Made by a program: the position numbers and the translations under genes. From contig DIXH01000089.1 in NCBI GenBank assembly GCA_002428605.1, forward strand, positions 10,280 to 17,798: DNA of 7,519 nucleotides, in the 5' to 3' direction. This document shows, one piece after another, positions 1 to 6,194 of this stretch (positions are counted from its first letter, which is position 1; each line of letters starts with the position of its first letter). The notes beneath the pieces are model-generated. The model made no database searches. It was not told the origin of the DNA and saw only the letters and a program-made list of their open reading frames with translations. The DNA comes from Clostridiaceae bacterium UBA6085 (lineage in GTDB: Bacteria > Bacillota > Clostridia > Clostridiales > Clostridiaceae).

Positions 1-801
1 GCAGCTCCTCCAGCGGAGCCTGCACCGGCACCGCTATTGAAAAAGACTACGTCGAGCCTTAACTTCAGGACAGGCCCGGGCACTGAATTTCCTTCAATTG
101 CAGTCATCCCAAGAGGAACAGTGCTCGAAGTGCTTGAGATTTCAGGCTACTGGAACAAGGTAAGCTATGGCGGAAGCACGGGATGGTGCTCCGGGAACTA
201 TATGACTACAGAGCTTCAGGCGGTATACAAGCTGCTTGAAGTACCATATGTCAGCCAGCTTACTCCCACATATGCCCCTGTAGGCTGCGAGCCTGCGTCA
301 ATGCTCATGGCACTTAAATCCAAGGGATTGACTGACATTTCATACAAGGGTTTCCTTGATGCAATGCCTAAGTCGGCTACGAATCCGGCACTTGGCTTTG
401 CTGGGTCTCCATATGTGCAGGATGCAAGCATCAGGACAACGATTTATCCGAAGCCTCTTGCTGAATATGCCAACACCTATGCCGGAGGAAGGGCTGTAGA
501 TATTTCAGGTGCGACGGTTGAGGACATCAAGAAGGAGATACTTGCCGGCAATCCTGTGGTGGTATATCTTACAACTAGGCTGGAGGCTCCTGTATACGCA
601 ACCTACATCGTCGATGGTGAGTCACAGTCACTCCTTAAGAACAACCATGTTGTTCTGGTAACAGGATATGACTCAGAGAACAACAAGCTGAGGCTCACAG
701 ACCCATGGTCATGGGATGGTACAAGATACGAGAGATGGGTCACTGTCTCGAGCTTTGCTTATTCCTACAATATAAGGCATCATGCCGTAACGGTAAGATA
801 G
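1..801 (+). CDS. Secreted SH3b domain plus C39-like cysteine peptidase (5' end missing)
   Basis: The reading frame is open from base 1, so the gene starts upstream of the window; the TTG at 37 is not a credible start because it lies just after a Pro/Ala-rich linker. Next comes a bacterial SH3 domain (about bases 46-210) with the typical N-F-R-x-G-P-G motif and a G-W-C-x-G-N-Y end. From about base 235 there is a C39_2-type papain-like domain. Its likely nucleophile is the Cys at 286-288 in a G-C-E-P-A-S context, followed by His at 646-648 in N-N-H-V-V-L-V-T-G-Y-D and Asp at 700-702 in T-D-P-W. Family knowledge suggests an exported protein that binds the cell wall through SH3b and cleaves peptide or isopeptide bonds; the substrate is unknown. 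A signal peptide and further SH3 repeats would lie outside the window. The gene ends in TAG, immediately followed by a terminator hairpin. The family call is firm, the substrate is not. Confidence 0.85.
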   Translation, partial: AAPPAEPAPAPLLKKTTSSLNFRTGPGTEFPSIAVIPRGTVLEVLEISGYWNKVSYGGSTGWCSGNYMTTELQAVYKLLEVPYVSQLTPTYAPVGCEPASMLMALKSKGLTDISYKGFLDAMPKSATNPALGFAGSPYVQDASIRTTIYPKPLAEYANTYAGGRAVDISGATVEDIKKEILAGNPVVVYLTTRLEAPVYATYIVDGESQSLLKNNHVVLVTGYDSENNKLRLTDPWSWDGTRYERWVTVSSFAYSYNIRHHAVTVR

Positions 802-802
802 A

Positions 803-829
803 AAAAAAGCTGCGTAAAGCAGCTTTTTT
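803..829. terminator. Bidirectional intrinsic terminator between convergent genes
   Basis: The arms AAAAAAGCTGC (803-813) and GCAGCTTTTTT (819-829) are perfect inverted copies around a five-base GTAAA loop. The A-tract and T-tract flank a short GC-containing stem, so the hairpin ends in a U-run in either direction. It begins one base after the stop of the SH3-C39 gene. It can also stop transcripts from the minus-strand lipoprotein gene, whose stop is about 75 bases away. Confidence 0.85.
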
Positions 830-902
830 AGTTGCAGAACCACAATATGTCCAGACAGGACTCTTCAAGCATTCGATAACGCAGTTGTCATCCAATTCAA
901 AA

Positions 903-1985
903 TCATTTGAGTTCAATCATGCCTGTTCCATCCGTAAATATCCTGAAAAGATTGTCGTTCGGCGGATTTGCCTGGATTGTACAGAACAGAAGGTCGTCAA
1001 GGACATATATTCTTGTTGCAATATTATCGTTTATCTTTTCATTTCCACTTCCGTCAATCTTTATCATATAAAGTTTATCTTCATCGCTTTCATTTGGATA
1101 ATATATCCAGCTTTCGCTGAAGGATACCAGACCATGGGAGATCCTGATGTCAGCTATCTCCTCGTTACCGGTACCATCCGCATACATCTTATTTAGGGTG
1201 GAAGTTTCGTTTTTCAAGGTAATGTAGTATATATAATTTTCATCAACATAGATCCAATAGAAGCCGCTATCTCCAATTGCTGATTTTTCGGTACCGTCTG
1301 TCCTCATTTTAGTCAGTACCGGTTTGTCATTCTGGTTTCTGAAGTATATCCACTCGTCAAATATGAAGATGTCTGTCGAACGGTCATCGGTTATCAATGA
1401 CTGTTCGGTGCCGTCTAATCTGATCCGGTATAATTCGTCATCATAGTTTTCCATAATGGCCCCACCGGGAACCTTGTAGTATAGCCACTCACCGACTATG
1501 TTCATGTAGCTCGCATTACCAATACTTAAATCCATTTCCTCCGTACCATCTGTCTTCATTCTCCTGGCTGGTCCAAGATTGCCTTTTTTGTCCCATGTAC
1601 AGTAGTAGATCCAGTCTTCCACAATATTTAAGTATAAACCGATGCTGTCGCTAAGTTTGGTTTTCATGGTGCCATCAGCCTTGCTCTTGTAGAAGCCATC
1701 ATACAAGCCGCTGTAGAATATCCAGTCACCCTGCCTGGCAATTACGCCACCGGCATTGAGGTTGACATTGCTGTTGCCAGTGACATATTTATTAGAGTCA
1801 GAAGGGACAGCTGGATCTGCAGGAGCTGATGTCGAGGCTGTTGTCGGCAGTGGCTGAGTAGGCGAAGGGGCAGATGCTGATGGGACAGTAGCAGAAGACG
1901 GTGAGGTTGGAGTCTTTGTACCGCAGCCGTAAAGTATCGTTGAAGCAAGGAGGAGGGCAAGCATGACAGACATTAGCTTCTTCAA
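903..1985 (-). CDS. DUF5050-type seven-repeat beta-propeller lipoprotein
   Basis: This 360-residue protein starts at TTG (1985-1983). The start is supported by a GGGGG Shine-Dalgarno at 1998-1994 with eight bases of spacing, and by the need for the Lys-Lys pair at residues 2-3 ahead of the hydrophobic signal segment; the next in-frame ATG (residue 5) would lose both lysines. A lipobox I-L-Y-G-C predicts lipidation at Cys21 and anchoring to the outer face of the membrane. Residues about 22-63 form a Ser/Thr/Pro/Ala-rich spacer. The rest is seven repeats of about 41 residues, each with a W-I-Y-Y type strand and ending in D-G-T (D-G-S in the sixth). These motifs sit near residues 104, 146, 191, 230, 270, 311 and 352. 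The pattern fits DUF5050/TolB-like propellers, where seven units could close a seven-bladed ring. No catalytic residues are recognisable; a ligand-binding or protein-interaction role is inference. The gene is monocistronic in this window. Confidence 0.85.
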   Translation of the reverse strand: MKKLMSVMLALLLASTILYGCGTKTPTSPSSATVPSASAPSPTQPLPTTASTSAPADPAVPSDSNKYVTGNSNVNLNAGGVIARQGDWIFYSGLYDGFYKSKADGTMKTKLSDSIGLYLNIVEDWIYYCTWDKKGNLGPARRMKTDGTEEMDLSIGNASYMNIVGEWLYYKVPGGAIMENYDDELYRIRLDGTEQSLITDDRSTDIFIFDEWIYFRNQNDKPVLTKMRTDGTEKSAIGDSGFYWIYVDENYIYYITLKNETSTLNKMYADGTGNEEIADIRISHGLVSFSESWIYYPNESDEDKLYMIKIDGSGNEKINDNIATRIYVLDDLLFCTIQANPPNDNLFRIFTDGTGMIELK

Positions 1986-2000
1986 GGTATTTACCCCCGG

Positions 2001-2015
2001 ACTATACTATACTAT
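2001..2015. repeat. Three tandem ACTAT pentamers
   Basis: ACTAT is repeated three times without a break and runs on into ACTATATT-like sequence. It lies in the untranslated leader of the minus-strand lipoprotein gene, between its likely -10 box and its Shine-Dalgarno. On the minus strand each unit reads as TATAGT, a weak -10-like hexamer, so unit number could affect transcription, but this is speculation. Confidence 0.6.
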
Positions 2016-2022
2016 ATTCATA

Positions 2023-2052
2023 ATTATAATTCTTTAATATGGAATCTCTGAA
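2023..2052 (-). promoter_or_regulatory. Probable sigma-A promoter for the lipoprotein gene
   Basis: On the minus strand a perfect TATAAT lies at 2028-2023 and a TTCAGA (four of six matches to TTGACA) at 2052-2047, with 18 bases between them. Transcription would start near 2016, giving a leader of about 30 bases before the TTG start. The region is AT-rich. The -35 box is poor, so this is a moderate call; the overlapping TATAGT units at 2001-2016 are alternatives with weaker -35 matches. Confidence 0.4.
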
Positions 2053-2147
2053 TTAATTATTTGAATATTCCGAGAATAATCGTGGTATCCCTTGCAAATC
2101 TTCCGATACATCGCAGTCCATATGAGACAGCAGTACCGGAAGAAATC

Positions 2148-2249
2148 ATGGAAGCAAATAACTGGCTTAATAATAAGTCCGCTTCAGGTGATGGAATATT
2201 GGCATGTTTCTGCAAGGATTGCTACAATGTAGTGGAGGCCTGGTGCTAA
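2148..2249 (+). other. Doubtful small ORF with a Cys-x-Cys-x2-Cys cluster
   Basis: An ATG at 2148 preceded by GGAAG (2138-2142, five-base spacing) opens a 33-codon frame ending at TAA 2249. The same frame can be extended back to a TTG at 2061 (62 codons) that has no Shine-Dalgarno. The C-terminal part holds four cysteines, with C-F-C-K-D-C followed by Y-N-V-V-E-A-W-C. This loosely recalls the C-x-C-x2-C-x2-D-I-x-A part of ComFB, but the downstream ComFB residues are absent. It could be a remnant or chance. A good promoter for the next operon lies inside it, which argues against it being a conserved gene. I would not assign a function. Confidence 0.15.
2199..2228 (+). promoter_or_regulatory. 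Extended -10 sigma-A promoter for the seven-gene operon
   Basis: TTGGCA (2199-2204, five of six matches to TTGACA) is followed after 18 bases by TACAAT (2223-2228, five of six matches to TATAAT). A TGC directly before TACAAT supplies the TGn extended -10 element common in Gram-positive promoters. Transcription would begin near 2235, about 40 bases before the ATG of the permease gene. It is the best promoter match I found upstream of the rightward genes, and I found no obvious operator sequence beside it. Confidence 0.6.
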
Positions 2250-2274
2250 AATACAAAAGATCGGAAAGTGCATT

Positions 2275-3381
2275 ATGCGAAAGATATTGGAATCATTTAA
2301 AAAAGATACGGTACTGGTTGTTTCCGGGTCTGTTTCAGTAGTAACCATGTTGTTTGTGCCTCCATCAGGAGAGTACATTTCTTACATAGACTTCAAGGTG
2401 CTTGCGGTATTGTTCTCTCTAATGGCGGTAATTGCCGGGATCAGAGAGATGGGTGTGTTCGAGGCTGCGGCAAGGAGTCTCCTAAGGAAGACGAAAAGGG
2501 TGAGGACCATGTCGCTGGCTCTGATACTGCTGGCATTCTTCTCATCTATGCTTATCACAAACGATGTGGCACTCATAACCTTCGTTCCTCTCTCCATAGC
2601 GGTTTTGTCATTTGCCGGAAAAGGAAATCTCATCTTTGTAGTGACCATGCAGACAATAGCGGCTAACCTCGGCAGTATGCTAACTCCTGTAGGGAATCCA
2701 CAGAACCTTTTCCTTTACTCAAGGTTTGGTGTGTCTGCAAAGGAATTCTTTAATATAACAGTTCCTATAGTCGCACTGAGCCTTGTCATAGTGACCGTGA
2801 TGACCATGTTGTCAAAGGATGACACTATGGAGGTGGTGATTCCTGAAGGCGCACCGATCGAAAGAAGCCGGAGGATCGCATTGTACATGGTGCTGTTTAT
2901 TGTCTGCCTGATGTCGGTGTTCGGTGTGATAGGCCATGCGCTGATGCTTGTCATCGTAATTGCGGGGATAACCCTTACTGATGGCGGTATCCTGAAGAAG
3001 GTCGACTATGCTCTTCTTCTGACTTTCGTATTCTTCTTTATCATCGTAGGGAACGTCGGAAGGATGGATGCGGTGGTTGAGAGGATGGGAGCGCTGATAG
3101 AAGGCAGGGAGCTTTTAGCCTCGATAGCACTTTCTCAGGTTATCAGCAACGTCCCGGCTGCAATAATGCTTTCGTCATTCACAGACAATTACAGGCTGCT
3201 GATAGCAGGGACGAATATCGGAGGCCTTGGGACATTGGTTGCTTCACTGGCAAGCCTTATATCCTACAAGCTCTATTCAGGGTCAGAAGGCGCGAAGCCT
3301 GCAGAATACCTTAAGACCTTCAGCATCTATAATGTTGCGGTGCTCCTTGTGCTATCGGTTTCTGCGATATTACTGTACTGA
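2275..3381 (+). CDS. YbiR-like anion permease, CitMHS/ion transporter superfamily
   Basis: This 368-residue integral membrane protein has about ten hydrophobic segments. The ATG at 2275 has GGAAAG at 2263-2268, six bases upstream. Two inverted half-repeats carry paired signature loops: I-T-N-D-V-A-L (residues 94-100) and L-T-P-V-G-N-P-Q-N (136-144) in the first half, and S-N-V-P-A-A (291-296) and G-T-N-I-G-G-L-G-T (312-320) in the second. These re-entrant motifs are typical of the CitMHS/ArsB/DASS group, and the order and length resemble E. coli YbiR, itself of unknown substrate, as I remember it. It should act in the cytoplasmic membrane as a secondary transporter of an organic or inorganic anion. 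Citrate, arsenite or another ion cannot be told from sequence alone. It is the first gene of the operon, 45 bases before the DUF1801 gene, with no terminator in between. Confidence 0.85.
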   Translation: MRKILESFKKDTVLVVSGSVSVVTMLFVPPSGEYISYIDFKVLAVLFSLMAVIAGIREMGVFEAAARSLLRKTKRVRTMSLALILLAFFSSMLITNDVALITFVPLSIAVLSFAGKGNLIFVVTMQTIAANLGSMLTPVGNPQNLFLYSRFGVSAKEFFNITVPIVALSLVIVTVMTMLSKDDTMEVVIPEGAPIERSRRIALYMVLFIVCLMSVFGVIGHALMLVIVIAGITLTDGGILKKVDYALLLTFVFFFIIVGNVGRMDAVVERMGALIEGRELLASIALSQVISNVPAAIMLSSFTDNYRLLIAGTNIGGLGTLVASLASLISYKLYSGSEGAKPAEYLKTFSIYNVAVLLVLSVSAILLY

Positions 3382-3426
3382 CAAATCCCAAAGGACTGAC
3401 TAAAATAACACTCCAGGAGGAAAATT

Positions 3427-3831
3427 ATGGACAACAGCATCACTACAATCGACGAATACATCGCAAACGCGGCTGAAGAGGACAGGGAGACGCTGAGGGA
3501 GCTCAGAAGAGTGATCAGTGAGGCTGCTCCTGAAGCAACGGAGAAGATAAGCTATCAGATGCCGACCTTCTTTCTATATGGCAACCTGGTGCATTTTGCA
3601 GCCTTCAAGGGACATTTCGGTTTTTATCCTGCGCCTACGGGAATAGAGGCCTTCCAGGAGGACCTTTCGAAGTACAAGGGCTCCAAGGGTGCGATCCAGT
3701 TCCCCAAGGACGAGCCGCTTCCCTATGAGCTGATTGTGAGGATCGTCAAGTTCAGGGTTGAGGAGAATGTGAGGGCAAACGAGGCTAAGAAGGCCAAGAA
3801 GAGAAAAGTAAAGGATGCTGAGGTGAAATGA
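3427..3831 (+). CDS. DUF1801 protein, YdhG/Fra-like possible iron chaperone
   Basis: This 134-residue cytoplasmic protein starts at ATG 3427 behind a perfect AGGAGG (3415-3420) with six-base spacing. It begins with the T-I-D-E-Y-I segment, then carries I-S-Y-Q-M-P-T-F, G-N-L-V-H-F-A-A-F-K, F-G-F-Y-P-A-P-T-G-I, S-K-G-A-I-Q-F-P and L-P-Y-E-L-I. Together these are the diagnostic blocks of the YdhG/DUF1801 family. Bacillus subtilis YdhG (Fra) has a frataxin-like fold and has been reported to bind iron and donate it to iron-sulfur assembly and heme synthesis. That role is an inference here, because many DUF1801 proteins are uncharacterised. The last 15 residues are a Lys-rich tail beyond the domain. 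Its stop overlaps the start of the acetyltransferase gene, which indicates translational coupling. Confidence 0.85.
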   Translation: MDNSITTIDEYIANAAEEDRETLRELRRVISEAAPEATEKISYQMPTFFLYGNLVHFAAFKGHFGFYPAPTGIEAFQEDLSKYKGSKGAIQFPKDEPLPYELIVRIVKFRVEENVRANEAKKAKKRKVKDAEVK

Positions 3832-4439
3832 TGAACCAGAAGGAAAGGATGCTGGGAGAGCTGCCCTACAGATCCTGGCTTGACGGACTGCCGGAGGAAC
3901 GGATGGCTGCAAGGGTCAGGACAAGGGAATACAACTCTCTTGAGCCGGGTGACGATGACAGGAGGAATGAGCTAATACGGGAGATACTTGGTAAGACAGG
4001 AAAGCAGATATTCATAGAAGCTCCATTTATATGCGATTATGGCAAAAACATAGAGGTGGGTGAAAACTTCTATGCGAATTTCAATCTTGTGATTCTTGAC
4101 GTAGCCAGGGTGGTCATAGGTGACAACGTGATGATTGCTCCAAATGTGGCAATCTATACTGCAGGCCATCCTGTTCATCCTGTTTCCAGGAACTCAGGCT
4201 ACGAGTATGGGATAGGCATAACTATCGGAAACAACGTATGGATAGGCGGAAATGTCGTGATCAATCCAGGAGTAAGGATAGGGGACAATGTAGTGATAGG
4301 TGCAGGAAGTGTAGTTACTAAGGATATTCCTGATAATTTCATTGCTGTCGGAAACCCCTGCAGACCAATAAGAGAGATTACCGAGGATGACAGGAAATAC
4401 TACTACAGGGACAGGGTTTTCGACGTCGACGATTATTGA
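3831..4439 (+). CDS. Sugar O-acetyltransferase, LacA/Maa type, left-handed beta-helix
   Basis: The product (202 residues from ATG 3831) would transfer acetyl from acetyl-CoA to a sugar hydroxyl in the cytoplasm. The N-terminus has the Mac domain signature (K-E-R-M-L-x-G-E-L-P-Y and later R-x-R-E-Y-N). From about residue 60 there are hexapeptide repeats, with F-Y-A-N-F-N-L, I-G-D-N-V-M-I-A-P-N-V and I-G-N-N-V-W-I-G-G. The catalytic His lies in T-A-G-H-P-V-H-P (residue 113), matching His115 of E. coli LacA. The end, G-N-P-C-R-P-I-R-E-I and D-R-K-Y-Y-Y-R-D, is closer to LacA than to Maa as I recall them. In practice the acceptor of such enzymes (galactosides, maltose, glucose, others) cannot be predicted. 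ATG codons at 3828 and 3831 are both possible; GAGGTG at 3820-3825 is five bases from 3831 but only two from 3828, so I prefer 3831. No sugar-metabolism genes accompany it. Confidence 0.9.
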   Translation: MNQKERMLGELPYRSWLDGLPEERMAARVRTREYNSLEPGDDDRRNELIREILGKTGKQIFIEAPFICDYGKNIEVGENFYANFNLVILDVARVVIGDNVMIAPNVAIYTAGHPVHPVSRNSGYEYGIGITIGNNVWIGGNVVINPGVRIGDNVVIGAGSVVTKDIPDNFIAVGNPCRPIREITEDDRKYYYRDRVFDVDDY

Positions 4440-4456
4440 CGGATAGGGGTGAGTCC

Positions 4457-5089
4457 ATGAACCGTAAGGAGATCCCTGAAAGCTGGCTTGAGATGAAGGA
4501 CAGGAGAGAGTGGCGGGAATGGCTTGAAACGAACCATTACAAGGAGAAGTTCGCATGGCTTAGGTTAAGGAAGGCGGGGTCTGGTGCAGAGGGCCTGCTG
4601 CTTTCCGAGGCAGTCTCTGAAGCTTTGTGCTTCGGATGGATTGACGGCAGGGTGATGAGCCAGGGAAATGATGGATACCTGCTGCGGCTTACCCCGAGAA
4701 GAAAAGGTAGCCTGTGGTCGAAGGTCAACAAAGACAGGGCTGAAGCCCTTATCGAACAGGGTCTCATGACAGGGGCCGGGTATCGGGCAATAGATGAAGC
4801 AAAGCAAAACGGGCTATGGGATAATGCCTATACCTCAAAGGCCGACCCGGTTATACCGGAAGACCTTTCAGACGCGCTGTCAGCAGATCCGGACGCTGAT
4901 TCCAATTTCAGGGAGTGGAGTGCAAGCGACAAATCAGTTGTCGTGTTCTGGATCGGTCAGGCAAAAAGGAAGGAAACAAGGGAAAAGAGGATAAGGAGCG
5001 TTGTAGCATGTGCACATGCAGAGAAGAGCCTGGATACCTCGTATCTCACTGGAGGCGGTAAAGGTGGCGGCAATCAGGGAAGTCTGTGA
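4457..5089 (+). CDS. YdeI/OmdA family protein (bacteriocin-protection type)
   Basis: The ATG at 4457 follows A-G-G-G-G-T-G (4445-4451) at five-base spacing and 17 bases after the acetyltransferase stop. A TTG at 4436 overlapping that stop is a weaker choice. The 210-residue product has the N-terminal YdeI block with E-A-L-C-F-G-W-I-D-G (residues 55-64) and the T-P-R-R-K-G-S-L-W-S-K-V-N stretch (79-91), then G-L-M-x-G-A-G and I-D-E-A-K-x-N-G-x-W. The C-terminal OmdA-type helix motif includes W-I-G-Q-A-K-R-K-E-T-R-E-K-R-I-R (about 165-180). It is cytoplasmic. Family names come from Salmonella YdeI/OmdA, tied to resistance to antimicrobial peptides such as polymyxin; no biochemical activity is established. 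The last residues are a Gly-rich tail whose codons also hold the Shine-Dalgarno and start of the next gene, a 26-base overlap. Confidence 0.85.
   Translation: MNRKEIPESWLEMKDRREWREWLETNHYKEKFAWLRLRKAGSGAEGLLLSEAVSEALCFGWIDGRVMSQGNDGYLLRLTPRRKGSLWSKVNKDRAEALIEQGLMTGAGYRAIDEAKQNGLWDNAYTSKADPVIPEDLSDALSADPDADSNFREWSASDKSVVVFWIGQAKRKETREKRIRSVVACAHAEKSLDTSYLTGGGKGGGNQGSL
5051..5055 (+). promoter_or_regulatory. Ribosome binding site that decides the regulator start
   Basis: GGAGG lies eight bases before the GTG at 5064, inside the Gly-rich 3' end of the YdeI gene. It favours GTG 5064 over the further upstream GTG 5010 and ATG 5016, and over ATG 5097, which has only a weak GTGAAAG upstream. The overlap would couple the regulator to translation of the YdeI gene. 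The purine-rich site also encodes Gly codons, so the match could partly be chance. Confidence 0.5.
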
Positions 5090-6041
5090 AAGCTTCATGG
5101 AAATCAGAAGGGCAGACAAGTATCACAGCATAAAAATTAATACTGTTGAAGGCATAATGAAGATCTTTTTGGAAAAATACCCGGGCACTGAACTTTCAGC
5201 AGTTGCACTTAGCGGAACCATCGTGGAGACAGTCAGGTCCTACAGCAGCTCCAAGGCTACGGCTATTGAAGTACTTAAGGAATTCCAAGGTCATGCAGAA
5301 ATGAAATATGGCATCAGGGCTATGATTTCTTATCCAAAGGTTGATATCTCGAATTCATTCGAGAGGATGATGTATATAGTGAAGTTTTTGCAGGACTCCG
5401 AAAAGACAATGGCTGACCTCTATGATGAGATATGGGTAAGCGAGAGGACACTTGAAGAGGATCTTGCGAAGCTGCGCGGCAAGGATCCGATTCAGGTGCT
5501 TGGCAGACAGCTTCTCGTGAAGGACATTGAAAGGAGAGACGGGAAGGTCCTCTTCTCATCGACTGTGCACCCGCTGTTCCTGACGCTGAACCTTTCCCAG
5601 GCACTGACCATGCTGATGGGGCTGAAGGTGATGGCAAGAAAGCCTCTGTACTCTGAGTATGCCAAAGTGACTGCAGCAGCTATCTGGAACCAGCTTTCTG
5701 ACTACGGGAGGAACAGGCTTCTGAAGGTGCTCAAGGAGCTCCTTGGTGAGGAAACCAGATGGTATGAATCCTTAAGTAGTGTTGAACCTGAGTTATTCAG
5801 CACAGAGTCTGAAATCGGAAGCAAAAGTCCAAAAAGCGCCATACTGGATTGCATGAAGAACAAAAAGCCCTTCAATGTAGAGTACCTGTCAGAGGACGGA
5901 CCTGCATGGCTTAAGGGCTGCAGAGTCCTACCCAGGGCATTTACAGGAGAAGGCATTTCAGTCATCTCAAACGGTCAGGAACACTTCCTTGTATTTGACA
6001 AGGTAATAAGAGTCTCGAACCTTCTGGAGGACCTCCTCTGA
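5064..6041 (+). CDS. HTH transcriptional regulator with degenerate WYL-like C-terminus
   Basis: From GTG 5064 the protein has 325 residues. Residues about 1-90 are a predicted helical region I do not recognise. Residues about 98-140 form a winged helix-turn-helix, with M-A-D-L-Y-D-E-I-W followed by V-S-E-R-T-L-E-E-D-L-A-K-L-R, the recognition-helix pattern of DeoR/HTH_11 and WYL regulators. A middle segment (about 165-235) has the H-P-L-F-L-T-L-N-L-S-Q-A-L-T pattern and leucine-rich helices usual between the HTH and WYL parts. The C-terminus (about 255-322) has the WYL/SH3-like layout: A-I-L-D-C-M-K-N-K-K-P-F-N-V-E-Y, then V-L-P-R and a final F-D-K-V-I-R-V. The W-Y-L residues themselves are replaced around G-I-S-V-I-S. 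It probably binds DNA, likely including its own operon, and may sense a ligand. The start is uncertain; 5097 would give 314 residues and lose no domain. Confidence 0.75.
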   Translation: MAAIREVCESFMEIRRADKYHSIKINTVEGIMKIFLEKYPGTELSAVALSGTIVETVRSYSSSKATAIEVLKEFQGHAEMKYGIRAMISYPKVDISNSFERMMYIVKFLQDSEKTMADLYDEIWVSERTLEEDLAKLRGKDPIQVLGRQLLVKDIERRDGKVLFSSTVHPLFLTLNLSQALTMLMGLKVMARKPLYSEYAKVTAAAIWNQLSDYGRNRLLKVLKELLGEETRWYESLSSVEPELFSTESEIGSKSPKSAILDCMKNKKPFNVEYLSEDGPAWLKGCRVLPRAFTGEGISVISNGQEHFLVFDKVIRVSNLLEDLL

Positions 6042-6044
6042 AGT

Positions 6045-6108
6045 TGAAGCCGGGCTTCATGTGAAGCGCAAGCAAAGCGTGATAAGATAATACTGTCATA
6101 AAGCTTCA
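6045..6108. repeat. Alternating TGAAGC / GCTTCA inverted repeats in the leader of the GGCT fusion gene
   Basis: Four six-base elements alternate: TGAAGC at 6045-6050, GCTTCA at 6054-6059, TGAAGC at 6062-6067 and GCTTCA at 6103-6108. The first two make a compact palindrome with a CGG centre. The first or the third can each pair with the fourth, which ends seven bases before the strong Shine-Dalgarno at 6115. They could be an operator for the regulator encoded just upstream or RNA stems that change access to the ribosome site. No U-run follows, so it is not an intrinsic terminator. Confidence 0.55.
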
Positions 6109-6114
6109 ATATTT

Positions 6115-6123
6115 GAGGAGGGG
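6115..6123 (+). promoter_or_regulatory. Strong Shine-Dalgarno facing an ATA codon
   Basis: GAGGAGGGG contains a perfect AGGAGG (6116-6121). Seven bases later stands ATA (6129-6131), in frame with the GGCT fusion protein, at the place where a start codon is expected. No ATG, GTG or TTG in that frame exists until TTG 6195. A second AGGAGG (6177-6182) lies 12 bases before that TTG, longer than ideal. Confidence 0.6.
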
Positions 6124-6128
6124 ATAGT

Positions 6129-6194
6129 ATAGAAAAGAGATTTTACAGACCGTCTGAGGTCGACCATGATGAGTGCAGGAGGATAACTGAGAAC
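6129..6194 (+). other. In-frame N-terminal extension of the GGCT fusion gene, from ATA
   Basis: These 22 codons continue the frame of the following gene upstream with no stop; the first stop behind them is TGA 6114-6116. The translation (I-E-K-R-F-Y-R-P-S-E-V-D-H-D-E-C-R-R-I-T-E-N) reads like normal charged, helix-prone protein and leads straight into the helical domain. It is translated only if ATA serves as a start or if the ATA is a mutated or misread ATG. I keep it separate from the gene for that reason. Confidence 0.45.

Noticed and set aside
75..87. CCCGGGCACTGAA repeated at 5180-5192
   Set aside because: Both copies encode P-G-T-E in unrelated proteins and the flanks differ, so it is a coincidence of codon use, not a mobile repeat.
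736..905. A minus-strand frame downstream of the lipoprotein reading D-F-E-L-D-D-N-C-V-I-E-C-L-K-S-P-V-W-T-Y-C-G
   Set aside because: It looks protein-like for about 25 residues, but it has no good start or ribosome site and reads straight through the terminator hairpin into the antisense of the peptidase gene. It is at best an unprovable remnant.
705..1196. A 163-codon plus-strand ORF running across the terminator into the lipoprotein gene
   Set aside because: It overlaps the end of the peptidase gene, the terminator hairpin and the antisense of the lipoprotein, has no family resemblance, and has no proper ribosome site.
2275..3381. Naming the permease as an arsenite (ArsB) or citrate (CitM) transporter
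   Set aside because: The signature loops place it in the superfamily only. There is no arsR, arsC or citrate gene nearby, and the closest recalled architecture (YbiR) has no known substrate.
4194..4556. Long minus-strand ORFs opposite the acetyltransferase, YdeI and other + strand genes
   Set aside because: These are antisense shadows of well-supported genes and show no domain or ribosome-site support.
6045..6059. TGAAGC-CGG-GCTTCA hairpin as a terminator after the regulator gene
   Set aside because: The stem is only six base pairs and is followed by GTGAAGCGC with no T-run, so it is not an intrinsic terminator.
6061..6091. Internal promoter before the GGCT fusion gene, using GATAAT at 6086-6091 as -10
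   Set aside because: The -10 is fair, but no -35 match better than three of six occurs at 16-18 bases, so it is not supported.
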